Shown: piece by piece, positions 40,438 to 48,827 of the stretch
Numbering within the stretch: the stretch's first letter is position 1
How the letters are laid out: each line of letters starts with the position of its first letter
Source of the DNA: SVFI01 sp045546735
GTDB lineage: Bacteria > Bacillota > Clostridia > Lachnospirales > Lachnospiraceae
Direction: 5' to 3'
DNA: 64,000 bases
NCBI GenBank assembly: GCA_045546735.1
Contig: JAZQDJ010000105.1
Location: 35,335 to 99,334, forward strand
Program-made: the position numbers and the translations under genes
Notes under the pieces: model-generated
What the model saw: the letters and a program-made list of their open reading frames with translations, nothing else
What the model was told of the DNA's origin: nothing
The model's database searches: none

Positions 40438-43023
40438 TTAAAGTAAAACTTCTGCCGCAAGTTCCCCGTCTTTTACAGAAATTTCAATTGTATTTCCCGC
40501 GCGCACTTTATCACCTAAAATCATCCTTGCCGCCAGCGTCTCCACATGCTTTTGCATAAAACGCTTCAGAGGTCTTGCACCATAGACCGGATCATAGCCA
40601 CTTTCAATGATAAACTGTTCCGCCTCAGGGCTCAGTGCGATGCAGATTTCCTTTTTCGATAATCTGACATTAATGTCATCCACCAAAAGTTTAATAATAC
40701 CGCCGATATTCTCCTTCGTGAGAGGCTTGAACAAAATAATCTCATCGAGACGGTTTAAAAACTCCGGACGGAAGTGATTCCGTAAATCTCCCATTACCGC
40801 CTGTTCGGCCGCTTCCATAATAGAGCCGTCCCCGGAGATGCCATCCAGAAGATAATTTGCACCGATATTGGATGTCATAATCAGAATCGTATTTTTAAAA
40901 TCAACCGTCCTTCCCTGAGAATCGGTAATTCTGCCGTCATCAAGCACCTGCAAAAGTACGTTAAATACATCCGGATGTGCCTTTTCAATCTCATCAAACA
41001 GCACTACACTGTACGGGCGTCTGCGCACCGCTTCGGTCAGCTGTCCGCCTTCTTCATATCCGACATATCCAGGAGGCGCTCCGATCAGGGGCGATACAGA
41101 GTACTTCTCCATATACTCACTCATGTCGATACGCACCATGTTGCTCTCATCATCAAACAAATTCTCAGCTAAAGCTTTGGCAAGCTCTGTCTTTCCGACA
41201 CCGGTAGGTCCAAGGAACAAGAAAGAACCAATCGGTTTTGACGGATCCTTAATTCCGGCTTTGGAACGGATAATCGCCTCCGTCACCTTTGTCACGCCTT
41301 CATCCTGTCCGACAACTCTCTTATGAAGCTGCTCATCAAGATGCAAGGTTTTATTTCGCTCACCTTCCGTCAGTTTTGCCACCGGAATTCCTGTCCAGCG
41401 CGACACAATCTTTGCAATCTCATCCTCATTGACATTCTCATGCACAAGCGTATGTTCTGTCGCTTCTACATTTTCCTCCTCTGCTTCAAGTTGTTTTTTC
41501 AAAGAAGGTAATGTTCCGTAGGAAAGCTCCGCTGCACGCTCATAATTTCCCTCGCGCTGCGCAATCTGAATCTCATTGCTTACCTGCTCAATCTCTTCTC
41601 TGAGTTTCTGCAGTCTTTCCACGGAATTTTTTTCATTCTCCCAAGTCGCTTTCTTGCCGGTAAGTTCTTCTTTCAGCTCAGCAAGTTCCTCCTGAAGCAC
41701 GGCAAGTCTGTCCTTAGAAAGATGATCGTCCTCTTTTTTCAGTGCTGCTTCCTCAATTTCCATCTGCATCACACGTCTTTGCAGTTCATCAAGCTCTGTC
41801 GGCATCGAATCAAGTTCTGTTTTTATAAGCGCACACGCCTCATCCACAAGGTCAATCGCTTTATCCGGTAAAAACCGGTCCGTGATATAACGGTTCGAAA
41901 GCACCGCTGCGCTCACAAGCGCATTATCCATGATTTTTACACCGTGGAATACTTCATAACGCTCTTTCAAACCACGCAAAATGGAAATGGTATCTTCCAC
42001 AGTCGGCTCCTCCACCATAACTGTCTGGAATCTTCTCTCCAGCGCCGCATCTTTTTCGATATACTGACGATGCTCATCCAGCGTTGTCGCGCCGATACAG
42101 TGCAGCTCTCCTCTTGCAAGCATCGGTTTTAACATATTTCCGGCATCAAGCGCGCCGTCGCTCTTTCCTGCACCGACAATTGTATGAAGTTCATCAATAA
42201 ACAGAATAATCTGTCCTTCACTCTTACGCACATCCTCAAGCACAGCTTTCAGACGCTCCTCAAATTCACCGCGGTATTTCGCCCCCGCCACAAGCGCGCC
42301 CATATCGAGTGCAAAAATCTTTTTATCCTTTAATGTCTGTGGTACATCACCGCGCACAATTCTCTGCGCAAGTCCCTCTACAACTGCCGTTTTACCGACA
42401 CCGGGCTCTCCGATTAATACCGGGTTATTTTTCGTCTTACGGGACAAAATGCGGATAACATTCCTGATTTCATTATCACGTCCGATCACAGGATCGAGTT
42501 TTTGACTGCGCGCGCGCTCCACAAGATCCTGTCCGTATTTTTCAAGTGTATCGTATGTCGCCTCCGGATTGTCACTTGTCACACGCTGATTGCCTCTTAC
42601 CGTAGAAAGTGCCTGCAAAAAACGCTCTCTTGTAAATCCGTACTCACCAAACAATTTCTTCATTTCCGCATTCGGCTGTTTCAGCATAGAAAGCATTAAA
42701 TGTTCGACAGAAACATACTCATCGCCCATCGCCTTTGCCTCATCCTCTGCTGTTACAAGCACCTGATTTAAAGACTGGCTCATATAAAGCTGTCCGCCGC
42801 TTACCTTTACACGCTTTGCAAGCGCCTGACGGCAACGGTCCGTAAAATGCTCTGCATTTATTTCCATCTTCTCAACTAATTTCAGAATCAAACTATCTTC
42901 TACCATGAGAAGACTCATCAGTAAATGTTCCTGGTCGATTTCCTGATTTCCGTATTCATACGCAAGTTTCTCACAGCCATTGACTGCTTCTAATGATTTT
43001 TTTGTAAATTTTGAAATATTCAT
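40438..43023 (-). CDS. clpB: ClpB disaggregase
   Basis: An 861-residue Hsp104/ClpB chaperone. The N domain, first AAA+ module (GEPGVGKTAVVEGLAQ, about residue 203), coiled-coil middle domain (KDRLAVLQEELAELKEEL, about 420-510) and second AAA+ module (LGPTGVGKTELAKALAE, about 605) are all present. The middle domain distinguishes it from ClpA and ClpC. It works with DnaK to reactivate aggregated proteins and is controlled by CIRCE/HrcA. Confidence 0.98.
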   Translation of the reverse strand: MNISKFTKKSLEAVNGCEKLAYEYGNQEIDQEHLLMSLLMVEDSLILKLVEKMEINAEHFTDRCRQALAKRVKVSGGQLYMSQSLNQVLVTAEDEAKAMGDEYVSVEHLMLSMLKQPNAEMKKLFGEYGFTRERFLQALSTVRGNQRVTSDNPEATYDTLEKYGQDLVERARSQKLDPVIGRDNEIRNVIRILSRKTKNNPVLIGEPGVGKTAVVEGLAQRIVRGDVPQTLKDKKIFALDMGALVAGAKYRGEFEERLKAVLEDVRKSEGQIILFIDELHTIVGAGKSDGALDAGNMLKPMLARGELHCIGATTLDEHRQYIEKDAALERRFQTVMVEEPTVEDTISILRGLKERYEVFHGVKIMDNALVSAAVLSNRYITDRFLPDKAIDLVDEACALIKTELDSMPTELDELQRRVMQMEIEEAALKKEDDHLSKDRLAVLQEELAELKEELTGKKATWENEKNSVERLQKLREEIEQVSNEIQIAQREGNYERAAELSYGTLPSLKKQLEAEEENVEATEHTLVHENVNEDEIAKIVSRWTGIPVAKLTEGERNKTLHLDEQLHKRVVGQDEGVTKVTEAIIRSKAGIKDPSKPIGSFLFLGPTGVGKTELAKALAENLFDDESNMVRIDMSEYMEKYSVSPLIGAPPGYVGYEEGGQLTEAVRRRPYSVVLFDEIEKAHPDVFNVLLQVLDDGRITDSQGRTVDFKNTILIMTSNIGANYLLDGISGDGSIMEAAEQAVMGDLRNHFRPEFLNRLDEIILFKPLTKENIGGIIKLLVDDINVRLSKKEICIALSPEAEQFIIESGYDPVYGARPLKRFMQKHVETLAARMILGDKVRAGNTIEISVKDGELAAEVLL

Positions 43024-43073
43024 AACCTTGTCTCCTCCTGTTTCTCTTGTTATTTTTCCGTTTCTATTTACGT

Positions 43074-43114
43074 TTTATACGAAATTGTTAGCACTGTCAA
43101 GGGATGAGTGCTAA
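43074..43114 (-). promoter_or_regulatory. CIRCE operator and promoter of clpB
   Basis: A near-perfect CIRCE inverted repeat, TTAGCACTG-N9-GAGTGCTAA (43088-43114), differs from consensus at one base. The minus-strand -35 box TTGACA (43095-43100) lies inside it, and TATAAA (43074-43079) follows. HrcA binding would block polymerase directly; induction is expected on heat shock. Confidence 0.9.
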
Positions 43115-43121
43115 TTTCTTT

Positions 43122-43160
43122 GTAAAAATATCGCAACCCCAGTAAAATCAAGGGGTTGCG
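43122..43160 (-). terminator. Terminator of the cobalamin operon
   Basis: Stem CGCAACCCC/GGGGTTGCG (43132-43140, 43152-43160) followed on the minus strand by ATATTTTTAC. It lies 21 bases after the stop of the 43181-43819 gene. Confidence 0.82.
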
Positions 43161-43180
43161 CTTTCTTAAATTTTTATAAA

Positions 43181-43819
43181 TTAGCGATAATCTCTCCAAA
43201 TAAACCCCAGAAGTCCGCCGGCAATTATGAGCATTGTCACCGAAAAACCTATCGGCGGAAAAAATTCCAAAAGCAGGAACAAAAGACCTATCGTCGATAC
43301 TACTGTTAATACCAGTATCGTATAAATCCATCGGTCCTCTCTTCCTTGCTGCTTTATATCAATCTCCCGATCACTCAGCGCTTCTTCTACACGCATGCGT
43401 TCTGCATCAAATCCTTTCAGCATTCTCTCCCTTCGCCCAGTAAATGTTTCTTTTTCCTCTGCAGGTGACAATTGCTCTGCCTCGTATAACAGACGCAAAA
43501 CCTCTGTTTCATGTGCCAGCGGATATACCGTCTCATTTCTGGTCAGTACGCGAATCAGCCCCTCGTAGCCGTCCTGCTCTTTCGGATACTGTTTTATCAC
43601 TTCGCGGAATTTCCGTTCCGCAAGCCGATAATCTTCTATTTTGCAGTATGTTTCACCGTCAGAAAGCATCTTCTCAATACTTTCAGGAACATTTACATGC
43701 CGCACTTCCACAATATCCTTTATCTGAATTTTCACTCCGCAGTACATACAATACACAAACACCTGTGTATCATCCGCCGTGATATTTGCATTACAATTAG
43801 GGCATACGATATGGTTCAT
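43181..43819 (-). CDS. Zinc-ribbon membrane protein (paralogue 1)
   Basis: A 212-residue protein with an N-terminal zinc ribbon (CPNCNANI and CMYCG, about residues 6-29), a soluble helical region resembling TPR-like repeats (AERKFREVIKQYPKEQDGYEGL), and two C-terminal membrane segments. It is a paralogue of the adjacent 43821-44501 product with the same domain order. Function unknown; it is the last gene before the operon terminator. Confidence 0.8.
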   Translation of the reverse strand: MNHIVCPNCNANITADDTQVFVYCMYCGVKIQIKDIVEVRHVNVPESIEKMLSDGETYCKIEDYRLAERKFREVIKQYPKEQDGYEGLIRVLTRNETVYPLAHETEVLRLLYEAEQLSPAEEKETFTGRRERMLKGFDAERMRVEEALSDREIDIKQQGREDRWIYTILVLTVVSTIGLLFLLLEFFPPIGFSVTMLIIAGGLLGFIWRDYR

Positions 43820-43820
43820 G

Positions 43821-44501
43821 CTACTCTCCCTTTTCCTCTTCTGCCATATTGTCGATTTTCACTTTTGTTACAATCGCCGTAATTCCGCACCATATCGCCA
43901 AAAGACAAAGCAAAATCCCAAGCAAAGAAAGCATCAGGCTTTTCTTGGCCGGCTCCTCTATCAAAATCCCCATAAAAATCGAAAATACAGTAATGAGAAC
44001 GGATGCTTTAAATTTTTCACGCATCTTTGCAAGTTTTACCGTTTTTTCACTCGGTAAGCCCATAAACTTCGGATCAGCAAATCCGTTATCTACTCTCTTA
44101 CAAATCTCCATGTAATGCTCTTTTTCATCTTCTTCGCAAACCAACATCATCTTCTTTTTCAGCGTTTGCAAACGCTCTGCATTTTCCAGCGGAAACAGCA
44201 TATAATCATGGGTAATTGCACAAATCAGCCTCTCGTATCCAATTGCTTTTCCCGGATACAAACGAATCATTTCCATAAATCCTTCTTCTGCCCGCAAATG
44301 ATTTCCCAGCTTAAGAAACGCCTGGGAATCTTCCATCAGCTTCATAAAACGAGCCGAATCAAACTCCTCTGCAGAATAAACCTCCACCACATCTTTGATT
44401 TGAATCTGCGCCCCGCAGTAGGAACAAAATCCATATTCCAAACTACCGTCAACTTGAATGTTCGCATCACAATTCGGACACTTTAAAGCTTTCATCGCCA
44501 T
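43821..44501 (-). CDS. Zinc-ribbon membrane protein (paralogue 2)
   Basis: A 226-residue protein with the same layout as paralogue 1: zinc ribbon CPNCDANI and CSYCG, IQIKDVVEVYSAEEFD, a helical region (HLRAEEGFMEMIRLYPGKAIGYERLI) and two membrane segments near the C-terminus. The paired paralogues are 1 base apart. They follow the S-component gene by 20 bases, so they are probably transcribed under the cobalamin riboswitch. No function known. Confidence 0.8.
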   Translation of the reverse strand: MAMKALKCPNCDANIQVDGSLEYGFCSYCGAQIQIKDVVEVYSAEEFDSARFMKLMEDSQAFLKLGNHLRAEEGFMEMIRLYPGKAIGYERLICAITHDYMLFPLENAERLQTLKKKMMLVCEEDEKEHYMEICKRVDNGFADPKFMGLPSEKTVKLAKMREKFKASVLITVFSIFMGILIEEPAKKSLMLSLLGILLCLLAIWCGITAIVTKVKIDNMAEEEKGE

Positions 44502-44521
44502 CTTGCACTTTCCTCACATTT

Positions 44522-45025
44522 CTATTCATAAACCACTCTGTCGAGCTTTCGGAGTAGTTTCACAATCGGCATTATCAAAATCCCTACACAAAGATTACCG
44601 ATTCCGTGCACACAGTCATACGGAAGACCGGCAATAATCCACGCTATCATTCCTTTGAAATCCAGACCGAACATAATCGCCTGCGCCGGCGCATACAACG
44701 TGCCATATAAAAATCCGTGTGCACTGCATACCAAAATATAAACAAATTTCGGTGTTTTTTCCGGCAGCAGCATAACCACACCCCAAAGCACTGTCCAAAG
44801 GTACAGATACGGAATCCACCACATGTTAAATCCCGCAAGCAAACCGTTCAACATCACATACACATAAATCGGATACAATGCTTTTTTTCGATACACAAGC
44901 GTAAAGGCAATCGTAAAAACTCCAAGCAAATGTATATTCGGCAGAAACTCCATAAAAATCTTGGAGCAGTACATAACTGCCCCAAGCATTCCGAATAATG
45001 TCATTTCTTTCACTGTCAGTTTCAT
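44522..45025 (-). CDS. ECF-type transporter S component-like membrane protein
   Basis: A 167-residue membrane protein with about five or six hydrophobic segments, close to the size of ECF S components. The start (MKLTVKEMTLFGMLGAVMYCSK) resembles the S-component N-terminal helix that contacts the EcfT subunit. It overlaps the DUF4430 gene by 4 bases and lies downstream of a cobalamin riboswitch, so cobalamin or cobinamide is the likely substrate. The energising EcfA and EcfT genes are not in the window. Confidence 0.8.
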   Translation of the reverse strand: MKLTVKEMTLFGMLGAVMYCSKIFMEFLPNIHLLGVFTIAFTLVYRKKALYPIYVYVMLNGLLAGFNMWWIPYLYLWTVLWGVVMLLPEKTPKFVYILVCSAHGFLYGTLYAPAQAIMFGLDFKGMIAWIIAGLPYDCVHGIGNLCVGILIMPIVKLLRKLDRVVYE

Positions 45026-45483
45026 GATTTCTCATATTTAAAGGTATATGTCTTACCTTCCTCAATATTCGTTGTGTCTACACCTGACTGCGCATACTCT
45101 CCGTCCACATAAAAAGACCAATACGCACCATCTGTATCAAAGTCTGCAGTCATGCCGTTCACTGTTTTTACATAAAGTCCGTAGTCACTCTCATCTCCTG
45201 CAATCAGACCGCAGTCCAGAAGTGCCTCACCAACTGTTGCTTTGTCTGTGTGAACTTCAAATGGTGTTTCCGTCCCGTCAGCATCCACTACAGTAAATGT
45301 AAATACCGTCTCGCCTTCGCCGACAACTTGGGCTTCCACTGTCTCAGTCGACTCAACCGCCGGACTCTCCTCCGTGATCTTCTTTGCGTTGTCATTACAA
45401 CCCGTTGTAAAAACTGCCATAGCCGCAATCAGCACCATACAAAGGAATAATGACAGGTGTTTTTTAATTCTCATCTGTTTCAT
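45022..45483 (-). CDS. DUF4430 (transcobalamin-like) lipoprotein
   Basis: A 153-residue lipoprotein with signal MKQMRIKKHLSLFLCMVL then TTGC (Cys near residue 29). The mature part has a Glu/Thr-rich spacer and one DUF4430 domain: VGEALLDCGLIAGDESDYGLYVKTVNGM, DTDGAYWSFYVDGEYAQSGVDT and KTYTFKYEKS. DUF4430 resembles the C-terminal domain of human intrinsic factor/transcobalamin. With the riboswitch and S-component, it is a likely surface corrinoid binder. AAAGGAG is 9 bases upstream of the ATG. Confidence 0.88.
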   Translation of the reverse strand: MKQMRIKKHLSLFLCMVLIAAMAVFTTGCNDNAKKITEESPAVESTETVEAQVVGEGETVFTFTVVDADGTETPFEVHTDKATVGEALLDCGLIAGDESDYGLYVKTVNGMTADFDTDGAYWSFYVDGEYAQSGVDTTNIEEGKTYTFKYEKS

Positions 45484-45529
45484 TCTTGTATTCTCCTTTA
45501 ATGTTTATTCCCTCTCTCCGCCGGCTGTC

Positions 45530-45725
45530 GCAGCGTATCCCACGATGCGAGAGGCTTTGTCATCCGGATATTCCGGCTCGGCAAAAATCAGACGCCTTCT
45601 CAGCATATGCCAATGACGTGTCCCCGCTTTGCGGCAAGCAGGTAAGTCCGATTCTGTTATTGCCTTACGGCGACGGGCTCGCACAGGTTTTTCACCTGTT
45701 TCCCCGGAAAACATCTTCATTTTAC
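45530..45725 (-). promoter_or_regulatory. Cobalamin riboswitch
   Basis: On the minus strand the leader has GGGGAAACAGGTG (45693-45705) with the matching ACCTGTGCGAGCCCG and GCCGTAAGGC elements, then a variable region and a B12-box-like segment GAGCCGGAATATCCGG (about 45563-45578). These are the conserved pieces of the cobalamin aptamer in the right order. The B12 box departs from consensus, and the expression platform was not resolved. It controls the DUF4430 operon. Confidence 0.8.
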
Positions 45726-45789
45726 CACACAAGACAAAACATGACAAGAATCCCTGCCGAATCCTTGTCACGCCATTTCATTTCTTGTG

Positions 45790-47670
45790 TTATTTAATTT
45801 TTAATGCACGCATTGCATTTAAGATTGCCAAAAATGCCACTCCGACATCCGCAAACACCGCTGCCCACATCGATGCAAATCCGAGCGCCGCAAAAATCAA
45901 TACAAGAATCTTAACGCCGATTGCAAACACAATATTCTGCTTCACAATCCGAAGTGTCTTTCGTGATATACGCATCGCCTGCGCAATTTTGCTCGGCTCA
46001 TCTGTCATAATAACAACATCTGCCGCTTCAATGGCCGCATCACTTCCGAGACCTCCCATGGCAATTCCGATATCTGCCCTTGCAAGTACCGGGGCATCGT
46101 TCATTCCGTCGCCGACAAACATCAATTTATCCGAATCAGGTTTTCCTTCAAAAAGCTCTTCTACCCGGTCCACTTTATCTCCCGGCAGAAGAGATGCATG
46201 ATACTCGCGGATTCCAAGCTGTGTTGCCACTTTTTCTGCCACTGCCTCATGGTCTCCCGTCAGCATGACAATCCTTTTCACGCCTTCTTTACTTAAATCA
46301 CCAATGCAGTCTTTCGCATCCGGCTTCACCTGATCTTCAATCAATATGTATCCCATGTACTCTCCGCCGTATGCTACGTGACAAACAGTACCCACCTGTT
46401 CTGTTTTTTCATCCCACGTGTTATTTTTCAATTGCTGTGCCATCAATTTATCATTTCCAACCGCAATAATTTTTCCTTCATACTCTGCAATAACACCATG
46501 TCCGGCAATCTCTTCAACCTTTGATTTTTCAGTGCTTTCACCATCTTCTGACACAAGTGCCACATTGCATGCGTTCACAAGACATTTGGAAATCGGATGA
46601 TTCGAATAGCGCTCTGCATACGCCGCATAAAATAGCACTTGTTTTTCTTCACAACCGACTGCTTCTATATGAGAAACTGCAAACTCTCCTTTTGTCAACG
46701 TTCCTGTTTTATCCATCACGGCAATCTTCGCACTTGCCAAAGCTTCCAAATAATTGCTTCCCTTGACCAAAATACCGTTCTTACTTGCTGCTCCGATTCC
46801 TCCGAAAAAGCTGAGCGGAACCGAAATTACAAGTGCGCACGGACACGAAATAACAAGGAAAGAAAGTGCTCTGTACACCCAAACTGCCCAATCCCCCGTC
46901 ACAACAGAAGGAATAATCGCCAAGACCGTTGCCAACGCAACTATCACCGGTGTATAGTAACGGGCAAACTTTGTAATGAAATTCTCTGTCTCCGCCTTCT
47001 TTGCCGACGAATTCTCTACCAAATCCAAAATTTTTGTCACAGTAGACTCTCCGAATTCTTTCGACACTTTTACATCAATCAGGCCGGTAAGATTGACACA
47101 ACCACTGATTACTTCGTCTGACGCAACAAGATCTCTCGGTAAGCTCTCGCCTGTCAGCGCCATCGTATCTACTGAAGTACTTCCACTTATAATCACGCCG
47201 TCCAAAGGAATACGCTCCCCGGGCTTAACCGTGATAATCTCACCGCACTTCACTTCCTGCGGATCCACCGTTACGAGCTGTCCGTCCCTGCACACATTCG
47301 CATAATCCGGACGGATATCCATTAAATCTTTGATTGATTTGCGCGATTTGTTCACCGCATAAGTTTGGAACCACTCTCCCACCTGGTAAAACAGCATAAC
47401 TGCAACCGCTTCCGGATACTCACTGATTAGAAAAGCTCCGATTGTGGCAATCACCATCAAAAACTCTTCATCAAACATCTGTCCGCTGCGGATTTTCCTC
47501 ATCGCGCCCTTTACCACATCATTTCCGACAATGAAATAAGTAATTAAGTATGCAATGAGCAAAATATTCTCATTTAGCGAAGGCAGTAATTTTTCCGCCG
47601 CAATACACAATCCAAAACAGATTGCACCGGCAATAATTCTCTTCCGTCTTTTCTTTAACTTCTTTGTCAT
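45790..47670 (-). CDS. Heavy-metal P1B-type ATPase
   Basis: A 626-residue cation efflux pump. The membrane metal site SCPCALVISVP (CPC), actuator TGES (MALTGESLPRDL), phosphorylation DKTGTLTKGE and hinge GDGMNDAPVLARADIGIAMG are all present. The CPC motif and context suggest zinc, cadmium or lead, as in ZntA/CadA. There is no N-terminal HMA domain; a free HMA protein is encoded 16 bases upstream. The ATG at 47670 has AGGTGG 8 bases before it. Confidence 0.95.
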   Translation of the reverse strand: MTKKLKKRRKRIIAGAICFGLCIAAEKLLPSLNENILLIAYLITYFIVGNDVVKGAMRKIRSGQMFDEEFLMVIATIGAFLISEYPEAVAVMLFYQVGEWFQTYAVNKSRKSIKDLMDIRPDYANVCRDGQLVTVDPQEVKCGEIITVKPGERIPLDGVIISGSTSVDTMALTGESLPRDLVASDEVISGCVNLTGLIDVKVSKEFGESTVTKILDLVENSSAKKAETENFITKFARYYTPVIVALATVLAIIPSVVTGDWAVWVYRALSFLVISCPCALVISVPLSFFGGIGAASKNGILVKGSNYLEALASAKIAVMDKTGTLTKGEFAVSHIEAVGCEEKQVLFYAAYAERYSNHPISKCLVNACNVALVSEDGESTEKSKVEEIAGHGVIAEYEGKIIAVGNDKLMAQQLKNNTWDEKTEQVGTVCHVAYGGEYMGYILIEDQVKPDAKDCIGDLSKEGVKRIVMLTGDHEAVAEKVATQLGIREYHASLLPGDKVDRVEELFEGKPDSDKLMFVGDGMNDAPVLARADIGIAMGGLGSDAAIEAADVVIMTDEPSKIAQAMRISRKTLRIVKQNIVFAIGVKILVLIFAALGFASMWAAVFADVGVAFLAILNAMRALKIK

Positions 47671-47685
47671 GTTAAATACCACCTG

Positions 47686-47907
47686 TTATTTTACAACAAA
47701 TTCCACATCCGGTTCAATTTTCTTCACAATCTTCTCTGCTTCTTTCAAAATCCCCGCCATCACATCATCCGATGCTGTAATTTCCATCTTCTGTGTCAGG
47801 AAATTTACGCTGCAGCTTTCCACCCCCGCAAGGTCTGCAACCGCTTTCTCCATCTTTGCTGCGCAGTGTGCACACTCAAGTTCCTCAAGAATAATTGTCT
47901 TTTTCAT
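47686..47907 (-). CDS. Free heavy-metal-associated (HMA) domain protein
   Basis: A 73-residue single HMA domain (ILEELECAHCAAKMEKAV with the CxxC metal site, about residues 10-13). It resembles the N-terminal domain normally fused to CadA/ZntA ATPases, so metal delivery to the neighbouring pump is likely. The start at 47907 has CAGGAGG 9 bases upstream; a longer frame from 47931 overlaps the cadC stop. Domain fission from the pump is the main oddity. Confidence 0.9.
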   Translation of the reverse strand: MKKTIILEELECAHCAAKMEKAVADLAGVESCSVNFLTQKMEITASDDVMAGILKEAEKIVKKIEPDVEFVVK

Positions 47908-47923
47908 TTTTATTTCCTCCTGT

Positions 47924-48289
47924 TTATTCATTAATATGCTCTAATCCCTGGCTGAGAATCGACTTAATATGTCCGTCTGCCAGTGAGTAGAAAATTGTCT
48001 TTCCGTCACGTCTGTTTTTTACCAAATCCATCTGTTTCAAAACTCTGAGCTGATGGGAAATCGCCGACTGTGTCATTCCAAGCAGATTTGCAATATCGCA
48101 TACACAAACTTCCGAACACATCAGCACATATAAAATACGGATACGTGTCGTATCACCAAACACCCTGAAAAACTCAGCCAAATCAGCAAGTTCTTCTTCT
48201 TCCGGCATATGAGTTTCCACCATTTCAATCATATCTTCATGTACATGCATGCATTCGCATCTTTCAGCACCTTCCTGTTTCTTTGCCAT
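47924..48289 (-). CDS. ArsR/SmtB metal-sensing repressor, CadC-like
   Basis: A 121-residue winged-helix repressor. The DNA-binding segment is TQSAISHQLRVLKQMDLVKNRRDG. Two metal-site regions are visible: an N-terminal CECMHVHED and the alpha-3 SEVCVCDIA motif, the CadC/ArsR-type cysteines that bind Cd, Pb or Zn. It is the first gene of the pump operon and overlaps the operator at 48321-48342. Confidence 0.93.
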   Translation of the reverse strand: MAKKQEGAERCECMHVHEDMIEMVETHMPEEEELADLAEFFRVFGDTTRIRILYVLMCSEVCVCDIANLLGMTQSAISHQLRVLKQMDLVKNRRDGKTIFYSLADGHIKSILSQGLEHINE

Positions 48290-48320
48290 ACGTACCTCCT
48301 TTATAAATTGAATACTCTTT

Positions 48321-48373
48321 CATATGAATATCTGTTCATATGTGATTATATGGTGTTCTCACTATATTGTCAA
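48321..48373 (-). promoter_or_regulatory. Metal-responsive promoter and operator of the cadC operon
   Basis: On the minus strand consensus TTGACA (48368-48373), 17-base spacer, TATAAT (48345-48350). Immediately downstream lies CATATGAA-N6-TTCATATG (48321-48342), the typical SmtB/ArsR palindrome. It should bind the CadC-like repressor until metal is present. Confidence 0.9.
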
Positions 48374-48465
48374 TACGCAAAACATAGTTTTTTCACATTT
48401 ATCCTTTACAATCATTTTAAAGTTCACTAAAATATAGATAAATCACACAGAGAGAGGAGTCCATC

Positions 48466-48768
48466 ATGAGTCAGAAAAAAATGGACGCATACAAAAATGC
48501 GAAGAAAAACAAAAAACAAATAGAAAAAAAACAGAAACGCAATAAAATTCTTGCATGGATCGGCGGAATTATCGTTGCCGCAGCATTAATTGCCGGTACT
48601 GTAATTCTAGTCCAGTATACAAAAGAGCATGCTTCTACTGCTGCAACAGACGCATCCGATGCCACAGCGCAGGATGTTGCAAATCTTTTACAGGAAAGTC
48701 TTGGCGGTGACGGCAGCGACTTTACCATCACAACAGAGCCGATGGAAACAGAGGAAACCGCCGAATAA
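48466..48768 (+). CDS. Small single-pass membrane protein
   Basis: A 100-residue protein with a very basic N-terminus (MSQKKMDAYKNAKKNKKQIEKKQKRNK), one membrane segment (residues about 30-52, ILAWIGGIIVAAALIAGTVILV) and an acidic extracytoplasmic tail with DASDATAQDVANLLQES. AGAGAGGAG lies 10 bases before the ATG. The family is unknown; the layout is that of a small anchored envelope protein. It is transcribed divergently from cadC and has its own terminator. Confidence 0.75.
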   Translation: MSQKKMDAYKNAKKNKKQIEKKQKRNKILAWIGGIIVAAALIAGTVILVQYTKEHASTAATDASDATAQDVANLLQESLGGDGSDFTITTEPMETEETAE

Positions 48769-48784
48769 TCCGGACATTATATTA

Positions 48785-48824
48785 CCCCGGGCAATCTTAC
48801 GATTGCACCGGGGATTCTTTTTTC
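48785..48824 (+). terminator. Terminator after the small membrane protein
   Basis: Stem CCCCGGGCAATC/GATTGCACCGGGG (48785-48796 with 48801-48813), one bulge, followed by ATTCTTTTTT. It lies 16 bases after the stop. Confidence 0.85.
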
Positions 48825-48827
48825 TTC

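Noticed and set aside
43068..43331. 87-residue frame overlapping the zinc-ribbon gene end
   Set aside because: It lies in another frame of the terminator and the real gene and has no ribosome site.
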